A stretch of 64,000 nt of DNA from Gonapodya prolifera JEL478 (GCA_001574975.1 KQ965746.1:9812-73811), one strand, 5' to 3'; shown: positions 1 to 9,564, counted from the first letter of the stretch. The notes: generated from the sequence alone by a model not told the origin. Made by a program: numbers and translations.

Positions 1-373
1 TTTGCCCACTCAATCGTCCCACCGACTTCCTGCACGAGCACACGCAGGGCTTCCGCGAGCCGCTGCTCCTCGGGCGTCGCGGTGTGGTCCTGCGTGGCGC
101 GCTTGGCGCGGTTGGCGACTTTGCCGTCCGGGTCGGCGCCCTTGACGGCTCCGAAGGTCTTGTTGAGCTCGGCTTCGCCTTGCTCCAATAGCGGTTTGAC
201 GGCTTTGATGAGCTGGGGAGCGGCGTGGGTTAGGGAGATGGTTAGTTGGCATGAGTGACGTGATGAGCGATGGAAGGCGGAAAGAACATACCTCGTCTTC
301 GTTGCGGTCTTCCTCCTTGGCGGCCATGAAGTTGTCAATGTGCTTCCTGATCATTTGGCACAAGGGGACCAGT
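1..373 (-). repeat. near-identical inverted copy of 10034-10406
   Basis: Read on the minus strand, 373-1 matches 10034-10406 with only about four differences that I can see, introns included. Similarity drops sharply upstream of exon 2 (beyond 373). The match ends at base 1 of this window and at the last base before the N-run at 10407. Confidence 0.9.
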
Positions 374-654
374 CTGGCGAGTGGGCGCCATGTCAGCAAA
401 AACCTGCAGCCAACCCGACGAACCACCGCTCGCCCTTGGACTCACTTCTCACACGAGCCCTCGATAATCTCACTGAGCCGCGTTGCGATCTCCTTGGTGT
501 CCTTTAGATCCTCCGCTGAGAGCTCCTCCTTGGCGTTTTCAACTTCCCCCTCGACATTCTTCTTTCCCTCTTCAACCTTCTCCTTTCCCTCTTCAGCCTC
601 ACCCTTGGTTGTCTTTGTGGTGGGGGCTGTGTTCGGGTCGACGTCTGCCAGCAT
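1..654 (-). CDS. DUF6987-like coiled-coil protein, second copy, cut by window start
   Basis: Minus-strand gene starting at the ATG at 654 (MLADVDPN). Exons read as 654-446, 373-292 and 212-1, with phases 2 then 0. Exon 1 is a Lys/Glu heptad segment (EEGKEKVEEGKKNVEGEVE) that should form a coiled coil. Exon 3 carries the part that resembles the fungal DUF6987 C-terminal domain (GADPDGKVANRAKR, then TPEEQRLAEALRVLVQEVGG, then TIEW). The C-terminal hydrophobic exons lie beyond the window. It is the inverted paralogue of the gene at 9737-10796. Exons 2-3 and the intron between them are almost identical to that copy, while exon 1 has diverged clearly. It diverges from the short-protein gene starting at 817, so the two starts share a promoter of about 160 bases. 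Function unknown; naming the family rests on recalled similarity, not a search. Confidence 0.7.
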
Positions 655-816
655 GGTTTTTGGAATAGTGTTGAATGAGAGTGAGAGCGAGTTCGATGAA
701 TTACCCCGCCTTTGAACGGCCTGTGACATCAGAGGAGCCGAAAATGAGAGAAATTTGCCGCATCTCTTCCAACTCGAACATCACTTCAAAACTTCCCCTC
801 GGCTCATCGAAAATTG

Positions 817-1194
817 ATGCCCGATACTGAAAACACACACGCTTCGTCGCCTGATGAAGAAACTCCGCAAGCCTTTCCGGACCGCACGCAAGAACCTCGT
901 CAGCAAGGCGCGCCGATTCTCCCTGACGTCGGAAACACGGCCACGACGCTCGCCGATAATGCTCTTGCACTGGCAAATCCTGTAACCAATGCTGCGTCGG
1001 GAGCGGTAGCCCCCGTCACCAATGCGCTGCCTACTGGTAGTCTTCGGGCCCCGACAATGGCTCCAGCAGCTGCTGCCCCAGCTCCCAAAGAGCAGTCCCG
1101 AGACACGCTCAAGCTCAGGCTGGACATTAATCTCGACGTCGATGTGCAGCTCAAGGCGCGGGTTCACGGAGATATCACGCTGTCGTTGCTGTGA
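817..1194 (+). CDS. MSDT-family short protein, copy A
   Basis: Single-exon gene of about 125 residues. An ATG at 814 gives one extra Met; 817 (MPDTENTHAS) lines up with the MSDT starts of the two paralogues. The N-terminal part is low-complexity and rich in Pro, Ala and Thr. The last 30 residues (DTLKLRLDINLDVDV then QLKARVHGDITLSLL) are almost unchanged in the three copies here, with alternating hydrophobic residues that suggest beta strands. I recall a similar C-terminal motif at the end of many uncharacterised fungal proteins. The stop overlaps a GTGAGT donor-like sequence, so a further exon cannot be excluded. It is divergent from the DUF6987-like gene at 654, the same pairing as at 9564/9737. 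Function unknown. Confidence 0.7.
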   Translation: MPDTENTHASSPDEETPQAFPDRTQEPRQQGAPILPDVGNTATTLADNALALANPVTNAASGAVAPVTNALPTGSLRAPTMAPAAAAPAPKEQSRDTLKLRLDINLDVDVQLKARVHGDITLSLL

Positions 1195-1259
1195 GTTGCC
1201 CATAGTCTCACCGACTTTCATTTCATATTCACTCCAAGCGAATATCTTTGAATGTGGTA

Positions 1260-1395
1260 GCGATTGACGGGGAAGATTCAAGAAGGGGTGCAGAAGAGTA
1301 TTGTGGATCAGATCGGGAATGACGGGAGAGGGACAAGGAGGGGTGCGGAAGAGTAAAATACTTGAAGTACGAGAGTGTTGAAATCTCTGTAAATT
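1260..1395. repeat. intergenic copy of the 9030-9165 repeat block
   Basis: This segment (with words such as ttgacgggga, aaggggtgc and gaaatctctgtaaattt) is the inverted counterpart of 9030-9165 downstream of MSDT copy B. It belongs to the inverted duplication and keeps the imperfect tandem units. Confidence 0.6.
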
Positions 1396-1554
1396 TAATT
1401 TCCAAACAGTGGTTCCTTGCTTTCTACGTTTTGTTTATTCCGTTCTTTAGTTCGTTACCGAAAACTTAAAGTTCACTAAAGTTCCCGCAGTCCGGCGTTC
1501 ACACCCGCACACACCCACACTCTTGACCTTCGAATACCAAACATTTCCACCCCT

Positions 1555-1845
1555 CTCATCTGCTCAGACAGTCTTGTTATTGTTACTATCATATGCAACG
1601 ACATCCCTCAGGACCTATCCTTCACCATCGGCCAGCTGGGCTTTGTCGTGAAGTGTGACGAAACCGTCAAAAACCATCGCCTTGTGGTCGCCACCCCGCC
1701 GCACCTTGTCGAGTTCGCTCCCATGTGCAGTCTTCACTTCAGACAGGTCGTTCCGGAGAGGGACAGGGCCGCCGTGGGAAACCAGGGTGGGGACGTTGCG
1801 CTCATGCAGATTGAGACAAATGACTGGAACACCGAGATCACATTG
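1555..1845 (+). pseudogene. VOC/glyoxalase-fold fragment, copy A (inverted)
   Basis: The reading frame here matches the first exon of the VOC genes at 2629-3156 and 8349-8875 (IVTIICNDIPQDLSF, GQLGFVVKCDETVKNHR, RLVVATPPHLVEFAPMCSL, LMQIETNDWN). There is no start codon at the expected place. After DWN the frame runs into unrelated sequence and the second exon (HPRDEGDYRAA...VIEKTTTT) is missing. It is the inverted copy, in the same duplicated block as 1-1395. I read it as a truncated, non-functional copy. It keeps the unambiguous codon for the residue that is ambiguous (N) in the two other copies. Confidence 0.75.
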
Positions 1846-1857
1846 GGTGAGCAATGG

Positions 1858-1967
1858 ATTGGTGTGAAGAGTTGCGACAGACACACCTGCGCGGCCACCT
1901 GCTGGGTCTGCTGCTTGGGCTCTGTATTCGGCTTCGAGTCCGCGCCAACGGATATTTTTCTGAATCA
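1858..1967 (-). pseudogene. shard of the 81-aa membrane protein gene (exon 1)
   Basis: The sequence aligns along its length with 11705-11822 (shared words gagttgcgacagac, cacctgc, cggccacc, gccaacgg), which is exon 1 plus the donor of the small membrane protein gene. Many substitutions and a lost start region show that it is a dead piece. It is joined directly to a VOC fragment on the left and an MFS fragment on the right. Confidence 0.6.
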
Positions 1968-2436
1968 ATGCTCATGCTTATAATGGCCCAAGCGTTGCAA
2001 GAGCGGTGGCTCCAGGTCCTGTGTTTAGAATTTTATGTCCTTGGAACGGAAGTGTTTTCCAGCTCTTTTCGCGACAATGGTGGACTTATCCTCGTACCAT
2101 TCAGAAGCGCTGAGCGCGCTCCAAGTGGCGCTGAAACATGCGTACGCGAAGGGGTTGAGTAGATCGTGAATGAATTTGACTTTTAGAATGCTGGAAATAG
2201 CACGACCGACCCTCTTCACACAGTTTCATGCGTTTATTCCCATGGACATCGTTGCGTTCATCTGCGCTCTTCTCATCAAGCACGTTCCCTGCGTAAAACG
2301 GCAAAAGTGCAGTTGCACAGTCCAATCCTGATCCAGAGGCTCGAAAACCCGTGCAGTCGATCAGAAAAGGGTTCAGGAGACACGCTGTACATTCCGTCAC
2401 CCCCTCGAGCATTCACCGCCCGTTCCGTGGGTTGAG
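1967..2436 (+). pseudogene. MFS transporter fragments (mosaic pseudogene)
   Basis: 1967-2005 matches MFS exon 4 at 5908-5946 (tcaatgctcatgct ... tggccc). From about 2010 the match jumps to 7695-8159, the last part of the same gene. It includes the stretch equivalent to VDLSTYNSEALSALQTALKH, the intron, FICALLIKHVP and the terminal RAFTARSVG followed by TGA. Most of the transporter between these points is absent, and the remaining frame contains base changes and length differences. This is a pseudogene made by deletion or template switching, in the same orientation as the parent gene. Confidence 0.75.
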
Positions 2437-2599
2437 ATGATGGCTATCGAAGGCTGGGCTGAAGTAAATCGTGCACGCGGGTGTTACTATTTATGGTTTT
2501 GGATCTTTTGGAATTCAAGCGCCTCGATAATTGCATTTTTGTTTATTTGGTAGATTTGGTTCATCTTGAATTGTCGCTTGAATACACTGTCTCACTCCT

Positions 2600-3156
2600 A
2601 CTGAATGACACCGTCTCTTCCCGGGATTTTAAAACCCAATGTCCTTTGCAAACACTCGCCCCAATGTGGTTGTCGTTTTCTCGATGACACACACGAGGTT
2701 TCCCATAGGGTCGCGGATCGTGGCTGCACGATAATCACCCTCGTCCCGCGGATGCTCTCCTTTCAAATGCAGTGTTAGGTAAAGGATTGTCACTGAAAAC
2801 GTGCCATTCAACGACCGACACAAACCAACGAACGCCGCACCCATGGTCTTGAGCTTCTCGTACAGGGTGTTCCAGTCATCTGTCTCAATCTGCATGAGCA
2901 CACTGTCCCCACCCTGGTTTCCCACGGCGGCCCTGTCCCTCTCCGTATCGGCCTGTCTGAANCGAAGACTGCACATGGGAGCGAACTCGACAAGGTGCGG
3001 GGGTGTCGCGACGACAAGGCGATGGTTTTTGACGGTTTCGTCACACTTGACGACAAAGCCGAGCTGGCCGACGTAGAAGGATAGGGCCTGAGGGATGTCG
3101 TTGCATATGATGGTGACAATGGCAAGACTGTCTGAGCGGATGAGCGGAGCGGACAT
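2600..3156. repeat. direct copy of 8320-8875
   Basis: This stretch is a direct copy of 8320-8875, nearly identical between 2870 and 3150. Both copies carry an N at the same homologous position (2962 and 8681), preceded by ctgtctgaa. The intron and the intergenic flanks differ more. Confidence 0.85.
2629..3156 (-). CDS. VOC-superfamily (glyoxalase/dioxygenase fold) protein, copy B
   Basis: Two exons, 3156-2826 and 2759-2629, total 462 bases or 153 residues. The donor is GTTTGT and the phase (1) agrees in copies B and C. The protein starts MSAPLIRSDSLAIVTI and has the single-module VOC pattern: an early IVTIICNDIPQALSFY strand-helix, GQLGFVVKCDE, a middle LMQIETDDWNTLYEKLKTMG segment and the closing DPMGNLVCVIE strand. 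VOC proteins bind a metal and act on small substrates (glyoxalase I, dioxygenases, drug-binding proteins); the substrate cannot be told here. One codon holds an N at 2962. It lies downstream of MSDT copy C and in the same order as copy C, being part of a direct duplication of 7770-8880. Looks intact, but its first exon is nearly identical to copy C. Confidence 0.75.
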   Translation of the reverse strand: MSAPLIRSDSLAIVTIICNDIPQALSFYVGQLGFVVKCDETVKNHRLVVATPPHLVEFAPMCSLXFRQADTERDRAAVGNQGGDSVLMQIETDDWNTLYEKLKTMGAAFVGLCRSLNGTFSVTILYLTLHLKGEHPRDEGDYRAATIRDPMGNLVCVIEKTTTTLGRVFAKDIGF

Positions 3157-3436
3157 GTTTCTTTTCGAAACCTTTTCACCGTGGAAAAAAGGAGTTGGGT
3201 GTCATAGCTGTGCCACACCTTCAAACACATCAAACGCGGGGAATAAAAAACATGAGGCGACATTATTTGACAATTTACAAAGAATCATCATTCCAACATT
3301 TCAGCATTTACTCCTTCTGCACTCCTTGAAACATACCCCATCAATACCCATCAGATTGAAACGTCCCCGTCAATCCCTATCAGTTTGGAAATATATGTGT
3401 TTCGAGTGTTAAGTCGAGGACTAAGCTGTGGGCCAC

Positions 3437-3802
3437 TCACAACAGCGACAGCGTGATGTCTCCGTGAACCCGTGCTTTGAGCTGCACATCAACCTCGAGA
3501 TTAATGTCCAATCTCAGCTTGAGGGTGTTGCCCTTTCCTCGTGGGGCGGCAGGTTGGACAGCTGGGAGCGAGGTTTGCAGCTGTCCAGGATCCACTGTCG
3601 GCATCCCCTGATTCACTCCCGGCGCGACCATGGCCGTTTGTTTTTGTATGGGTTGACTCAATGCTTGATTATTGGTCTGGGCTGTCGGTGACGCGGGAGC
3701 GTCGACTCGCGGAGGCATCACTGGTGTTTCACGCGGTTGGCGGTTCCGACCGCTCGGCTGCGACTTTGAAGATGGCGATGGAGCGCGCTCCGTGTCAGAC
3801 AT
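3437..3802 (-). CDS. MSDT-family short protein, copy C
   Basis: Single-exon gene of 121 residues starting MSDTERAPSPSSKSQ. The N-terminal two thirds are disordered (Pro, Gln, Ser and Thr rich) and differ strongly from copies A and B. The C-terminus (NTLKLRLDINLEVDV then QLKARVHGDITLSLL) is nearly identical to theirs. Unlike A and B it has no DUF6987-like partner; the divergent neighbour starting at 3861 encodes an unrelated protein. The stop again overlaps a GTGAGT-like sequence. Function unknown. Confidence 0.7.
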   Translation of the reverse strand: MSDTERAPSPSSKSQPSGRNRQPRETPVMPPRVDAPASPTAQTNNQALSQPIQKQTAMVAPGVNQGMPTVDPGQLQTSLPAVQPAAPRGKGNTLKLRLDINLEVDVQLKARVHGDITLSLL

Positions 3803-3860
3803 CGCGGGTATCCAATCAGAGAGCGAGTAATGTCGGCCTGAGCTATTAATTAGTGGATGT

Positions 3861-4640
3861 TTGTGTGGATGCTTCGGTCAATCATTACGTATGTTCGGCA
3901 TCATCGGCATGATCAGCGGCGCCGTCGCAGTGCCGCTCTCCATGTCTGCCGCGCCCATCTCGGGCGAAGCCGCGGCCGTGTCGGCAGTCTCCATCGCTGA
4001 GAGCGCGGTCTCGCAGGGGCAGTCTAAAAAACGCAACAACCAAACGAGCGAAAGGGAGGGCGCCGACCAGGTGACAGACTCTCGGCTCGCCAAATTTCAC
4101 ATACTCGCGCATTGCGAGGCCGAGGGTGCCTCACCCAACCAACGACTCGTCGTACTTCGAGAGGGCAATCTATACCTCGACGACATGGAAGAAAGCCGTC
4201 GCCAGTTCCCGGACGGGCATCCCTTTTCCGGATTCTACGTCGATTACCCCTTCCGAGGCGAGCAGCCTCCGCCCGTGGGTCTCGTTAGCACCATCAGCGT
4301 TGACCCACCAAAGTTGAATTGGATCTATGTCGATGGGGCCACCTTGGAAGTCAAATACGGGAACAAAACGCAGACGCTGAGTGACGCCGAAAATATCATT
4401 ACGCCGTGGGACTGGACTGACGTATGTATTCTCGACTTGGTTCTCGCGAGACACATTCACCTACATATGTTGGACCAGGATGAGTCCCGCGTCACTTTGG
4501 AGGGATGGGAGGGCTTTGTGGCGCTGGAAAAGACTCCAGGGAGCTGGGTTCTGTGCTACGACAAGGACGAAGACCATTTGAGCACACGCAGGGAGGGCCG
4601 GGCGGTCATGGAGTGTTTCTTGATGCGGCAGCTGATGTAA
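3861..4640 (+). CDS. uncharacterised fungal protein with a GWEGFVALE motif
   Basis: Open frame of 259 residues. The ATG at 3861 gives a short Cys-containing lead; a second ATG at 3891 (MFGIIGMISGAVAVPLS) starts a hydrophobic, signal-like segment and is a good alternative. The core (LVVLREGNLYLDD, GFYVDYPFRGEQPPPVGLV, LNWIYVDGATLEVKYG, then LEGWEGFVALEKTPGSWVLCYDKDED) resembles a beta-rich family found in many filamentous fungi whose role I do not know. Bases 4422-4478 (GTATGT ... ACCAG, 57 bases, no stop) are very likely an in-frame intron; removing it joins WTD to DESRVTLEGW and gives 240 residues. An AATAAA-like signal follows about 50 bases after the stop. Confidence 0.7.
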   Translation: MCGCFGQSLRMFGIIGMISGAVAVPLSMSAAPISGEAAAVSAVSIAESAVSQGQSKKRNNQTSEREGADQVTDSRLAKFHILAHCEAEGASPNQRLVVLREGNLYLDDMEESRRQFPDGHPFSGFYVDYPFRGEQPPPVGLVSTISVDPPKLNWIYVDGATLEVKYGNKTQTLSDAENIITPWDWTDVCILDLVLARHIHLHMLDQDESRVTLEGWEGFVALEKTPGSWVLCYDKDEDHLSTRREGRAVMECFLMRQLM

Positions 4641-5137
4641 TCAAATAGTGTGTTTCTTGATGAGTCGGTTTTTTTTTTTTCTTTAAATAAAACTGTGGGT
4701 GGGAACTGCAATACATTTACTTTTGCGAGAGTAGAGAGTCTATTACTGTAATGATGCGAAGCTGGTGAAATTCGCTGCCACATTATCGGTCTCATCACCC
4801 AGCAAAGGATCACTTTGGATTGATCGCTGATCATGCACCCAAGATTCCAACTCAAGTGCGATCACCGCGTGGAGGGAATCCATCAACTCCTGTCCGATCG
4901 AAACCTCTGGTCTTCCACAATCGAACCGCGGTCTCATTCTCCTTATCTTTACCGCGACCCTGAACGTCCGCTTTACGAGAAAACGTGACCTCGCGCACCC
5001 TCAGGGCAATTAGGGTCATGAGGGCGGGGGTTTCGGCCGACGGACAGGAAGCGCGGAAAGGTACTCCGAAAGCACAGCACGGGTGACTGAACCCGACTGC
5101 GACGTCCTGTTTCCCACGCGCACGGCCCTTTCTCACG
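4641..5137. other. intergenic, no gene seen
   Basis: Holds a T-run (about 4669-4683), the likely poly(A) site of the upstream gene and the promoter of the MFS gene. Open frames here show no recognisable protein. Confidence 0.5.
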
Positions 5138-8100
5138 ATGGCAGGGAGCGCGTGCACGCTCGGTGACCCCGCGCCGTTCGAGTTCGACAATGCTTCCACG
5201 CTCTCCGGCGCCACCACCATCAGAACGTCGCGCGACACGGGCGGACTCTTCGGGTCCGGCGAATTTATTCCGGACAGATTGGACCTCATTGCCGGAAACT
5301 GCGAAGGCGAGAGGGGTGGCGGGAGTGGGGACGGGGCAGCTGAGGACGAGAAAAGCGGCGCCGATGCGCCCGCGAACGCGCGCAAGGTTGCGTTTGCAGT
5401 GCTTTCGCTTGCAATTGGCATGGCAGTTGCTACGTTGGACGGAAGTGAGTGGTTATCGAGGGTTACGTGTCCCCGTGTGGCGATTGAACGGTGGTCTCAT
5501 TCCTAGCTTTTGTGGGTGAGGCTCAGCCAGCACGACCTTTTGGCCACAATCTTGACGCTTTGTTCTAGCGATAATGCTTCCAAAGATGGCTGAGGATTTG
5601 AGTGGCAAAGATACATACCAATGGGTACGTATCACCTCACAATTTCGCCTGCCATCTACCATTTTCGGAACGCTTCACAACTTTGCATGGTACCAGGTGG
5701 GAACGGGATACCTCCTCACTTCGACAGCGCTTATACCCGTGTGGGGCAAGTTATCAGACATCGTGAGTGGCCTTTTCTTGCCTCTTCAAATGCACTTGTC
5801 GTTTCTCACCTCCAGAACTCCAACATCCCCAGTTCGGCCGCCGCGAGCTCCTGACCGTTCTCATGTTCGAGTTTACCGCCATCTCGGCTATGTGCGCGCT
5901 CTCGAAGTCAATGCTCATGCTCATCCTGGCCCGAGCGCTGCAAGGCATTGGCGGGGGCGCAATTTCGTCCCTTTCCTTTATCATCATTGGCGAAATCGTG
6001 TCCCCGCTCGAACGGGGGAAGTACATGGGAATGTGAGTCATCAACAATCGTTCTCCGTCTCGCTTCTCGGACAAACGAGAATGAAACCCCACATCACTTT
6101 AACAGCATGTCCGCAGTCATGGGCTTTTGCGCTTTAATCGGCCCGGTGGGTGTCTATTATTTCATCGCAGTCGTGATCCCGAATGGCTCACCAAATGCAA
6201 TGCTTCACCAACCGTGCCGCTTGATCAGTTCGTTGGCGGTCTCATCGCCGACCACCTATCTTGGAGGTACGTTCACACAACTTATATTCGCTCATCTTAG
6301 TCTCACCACAAACGACCTCAACCAAGATGGGGCTTCTGGCTAAAGTAAGAACCTGTTTCCCCAACAAATTCGCACCCTTTCCAACCCTTTCCTGAACCAC
6401 AGCCTCCCCATCGGCCTCGCCGCCATCTTCTCGTACCAATTCACCCTGAAACTGACGAAACCCGAAGGAACAATGCTTGCCAAATTCAAGCGTGTGGACT
6501 TCCCCGGCGTGTTCCTCTCCACCGCCGCCATCACGTTGCTCCTGCTCGGTGTCACATGGGGTGGTGTCACCTTCCCCTGGACGAGCATTCAAGTCCTAGC
6601 GCCGATCGGGGCGTTCGTTGCTGTCCTCGCGGTGTTTTTTTGGTGGGAAAAAAGGGCGCGTGAGCCCGTGGTTCCGCTATCGCTGGTATGTGGTGTTTTC
6701 CGTATTGCGTGCGCTGCTCTGTGGAACGTTGCCATCACGCGACTCCGCTTGTCTTTGGTTAGCTTTTTAATCTGAATTACGTTCTCGTCACTTTTGTGTC
6801 ATTCGGTAAGCACACTGCCCCATTTCGACACACAACGGCTCTAACCTCTTTCTTTAGTCGCCAACTGGGGCATGTACGGCTTGACGTAAGCACTTCACAC
6901 ACGTGTGCAAACTACCACATGCAACAAACATCTGATCGATTTATTTCACAAAAGATACTTTCTGCCAATGTACTTCCAGCGCGTCCTTGGTCTCTCAACA
7001 ACAGAAACGGGATATATGAACCTCCCGTTCATCGCATTCATGATACCGACGTCATTTGTCGTGGGAATGGTGATAATGAAGACCGGAAAGTGAGGAAACT
7101 TGAACACTTGTCCAATCGACTATGCTCAAAGTTTCATCCCTGTTCTTGTCAAAGGTACGTGATGTACCCCCAGCTTGGGCTGGCGCTGGCAACTGTGGGA
7201 ATCGGGCTGCTGTCTTTACTCGATGAAAACTCTGCAAAGTGGTTCCAGATCGTCCCGCAGCTTTTATGCGGACTGGGTCTTGGAATGAACATGAGGTAGT
7301 TTCATTTGCTTTCTATCATGGCTGAATAAGGTTGATTTTTTGGGGGCTCCAAGCACGGGGAATTTGATGACGCAAACCAACGCTCCAGGTAAGATCGAGT
7401 TCTTCCGATAGACGAGAGCGACTTGACATTCTAGACATTAACCATAGATGATCTCATTGGCCCCGCGACGTCGGTCGGAAGCTTCTTGAAATCTCTCGGC
7501 GGTGTGGTTGGGATTGCTGTTCGTGCCTCTTGGAGTTTCTCTTCCGCATCGTTTTTACACATCATTCATCTTCTCTGCCCAGGTTTTCGCAACAGTAACA
7601 GAGAACGTCTACGCTGACGAAACCCGATTGAGCATCACCCATATCGCTGACGAATACCATTTGACGGTCACAACGGAGCAGCTTGAGGTGAGGCCCAGAT
7701 CGTGCGTTTGGAATTGTTGCGTCCTTCAAACGAAAGCGTTTCTCAGCTGTTTGTCAATGTCGCGGCCATGGTGGACTTATCCACGTACAATTCAGAAGCA
7801 CTGAGCGCGCTCCAAACGGCGCTGAAGCACTCGTACGCCAAGGGGTTGAGTCGATCGTGAGTGAAACGGACTTTTAAGGAGTCCAGAATTGTGAAGCAAA
7901 GCAACACGACCCCTCTTCACACAGTTTCATCTCGTTCATTCCCCTGGGCGTTGTGGCGTTCATCTGCGCTCTTCTCATCAAGCACGTTCCCCTGCGAAAA
8001 ACGGCAAAAGTGCAGATCAAAGATGGCAAGGAACGCCCTACGCAGTCTGATCCTGATCCAGAGGTCCAAAGGCCCTCGCAGTCCATCAGAAAGGGTTCGG

Positions 8101-8159
8101 AAGACACGCTGTACATTCCCTTACCCCCGCGAGCGTTCACCGCTCGTTCCGTCGGTTGA
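5138..8159 (+). CDS. MFS multidrug transporter, DHA2 (14-TM) type
   Basis: Proton-driven efflux pump of the plasma or vacuolar membrane. Exons are read as 5138-5444, 5569-5624, 5697-5762, 5833-6032, 6106-6145, 6229-6266, 6327-6344 (18 bases), 6403-6685, then several more to the stop at 8157-8159; the first eight agree in phase. After a cytosolic N-terminus of about 85 residues come TM1, then DGT-IMLPKMAEDL, GTGYLLTSTALIPVWGKLSD followed by IFGRRELL (the MFS motif A region), ILARALQGIGGGAISSLSF (motif C region), WRWGFWLNLPIG, and later YFLPMYFQRVLGLSTTETG, GNLMTQTNAP and TSVGSFLKSLGGVVGIA. These are the standard landmarks of fungal azole/polyamine-type DHA2 pumps. The splice joint near 6686-6760 is the least certain. 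Dead copies of its exon 4 and 3' end lie at 1967-2436. Confidence 0.88.
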
Positions 8160-8348
8160 TGATGGCTACCTTAAGGCCGTAGTAAACCGTGCAAGCGGGC
8201 GTCACTATTTATGGTTTTGGATCTTTTGGAATTCGAGCGCCGCAATTATCGCATTTTTACTCATTTGGTAGATTTGGTTCATCTTGCATTGTCGCTGGAA
8301 TACACTGTCTTACAACTTCTGAACGACTCCATCTCTTATCCCGGGATT

Positions 8349-8875
8349 TCAAAACCCAATGTCCTTTGCAAACACTCGCCCCAGCGTGGTTGTCGTTTTC
8401 TCAATGACACAAACCAGATTTCCCATGGGGTCGCGGATCGTGGCAGCACGGTAATCCCCTTCGTCCCTCGGATGCAACCCTTTAAAATCCAGTGTTAGGT
8501 AAACGATGTCATAGATAATAGGATATTCAACATTCTATACAAACCGACAAACGCTGCGCCCATCGTCTTGAGCTTCTCGTAAAGGGTGTTCCAATCGTCG
8601 GTCTCAATCTGCATGAGCACACTGTCCCCACCCTGGTTTCCCACGGCGGCCCTGTCCCTCTCCGTATCGGCCTGTCTGAANCGAAGACTGCACATGGGAG
8701 CGAACTCGACAAGGTGCGGGGGTGTCGCGACGACAAGGCGATGGTTTTTGACGGTTTCGTCACACTTGACGACAAAGCCGAGCTGGCCGANGTAGAAGGA
8801 TAGGGCCTGAGGGATGTCGTTGCATATGATGGTGACAGTGGCAAGACTGTCTGAGCGGATGAGCGGGGCGGACAT
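8349..8875 (-). CDS. VOC-superfamily (glyoxalase/dioxygenase fold) protein, copy C
   Basis: Two exons, 8875-8545 and 8479-8349 (153 residues), sharing donor, phase and almost all of exon 1 with copy B at 2629-3156. The end reads HPRDEGDYRAATIRDPMGN and then LVCVIEKTTTTLGRVF. Two ambiguous bases (8681, 8791) lie in exon 1. It is convergent with the MFS gene, whose stop is 190 bases away, and tandem with MSDT copy B. This looks like the original arrangement from which the copies in 1-3160 arose. One VOC module of this size normally works as a homodimer; the substrate is unknown. Confidence 0.75.
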
Positions 8876-9059
8876 GCTTGGGTCAAGTGAGGGAGTCGGT
8901 CGGTGTGAACACACCGGTGCGTGAGCACCATGTCACCACTTTGCTGGAACTTTCGTCTTTCGGCAACTACCCAAAGAATGGCTAAGGCAAATCGCAGAAA
9001 AGAGGGAAACATAGTTTGAAAATTTACAGAGATTTCAACACTCCCGTACTTCAACTACC

Positions 9060-9165
9060 TTTCCGCACCCCTCCTTGACTCTACCCCGTCAACCCCTATC
9101 CGCTCCGCAAAATATACTCCTCGCACCCCTTCTTGAATTATCCCCGTCAATCTCTGTCACATTCA
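9060..9165. repeat. imperfect tandem repeat, about 40-base units
   Basis: Successive units follow the pattern cGCACCCCTyCTTGA...wCCCCGTCAAyCyCTrTC. Related units occur near 3330-3400 (tccccgtcaatccctatca) and inverted at 1260-1340. All three lie just downstream of an MSDT-family gene. Confidence 0.55.
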
Positions 9166-9219
9166 AAGATATTAGCTTGGTGTGAATATGAAATGGAAGT
9201 CGATAAGACTATGGGCAAC

Positions 9220-9564
9220 TCACAGCAGCGACAGCGTGATGTCTCCATGAACCCGCGCTTTAAGCTGCACATCGACATCCAGGTTGATGTCCAGTCTGAG
9301 CTTGAGCGTGTCTCGGGACCTCTCTTGGGGAGCAGGGGCGGCAACTGTAGCTGGAGCCATTGTCGGGCCCCGAAGACGACCAGTTGGAAGGGCATTGGTG
9401 ATGGGGGCTACCGCAGCTGATGCCACGTCGGTTACAGGATTTGCCAGTGCGAGAGCATTATCAGCTAGTGTCGTGACAGTGTTTCCGACGTCAGGGAGAA
9501 TCGGCACGCCTTGCTGAGGAGGTGGTTGCGTGCGGCCCTGATGGGTTTGTTCTGTATCAGACAT
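9220..9564 (-). CDS. MSDT-family short protein, copy B
   Basis: Single-exon gene of 114 residues starting MSDTEQTHQGRTQ. From PILPDVGNTVTTLADNALAL onward it aligns with copy A, including TNALPTGRLRGPTMAPA, and ends with the shared DTLKLRLDINLDVDV and QLKARVHGDITLSLL blocks. It lies head to head with the DUF6987-like gene starting at 9737, only 172 bases away, so both probably use one bidirectional promoter. Copy A and its partner keep the same layout after inversion. Function unknown. Confidence 0.72.
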   Translation of the reverse strand: MSDTEQTHQGRTQPPPQQGVPILPDVGNTVTTLADNALALANPVTDVASAAVAPITNALPTGRLRGPTMAPATVAAPAPQERSRDTLKLRLDINLDVDVQLKARVHGDITLSLL

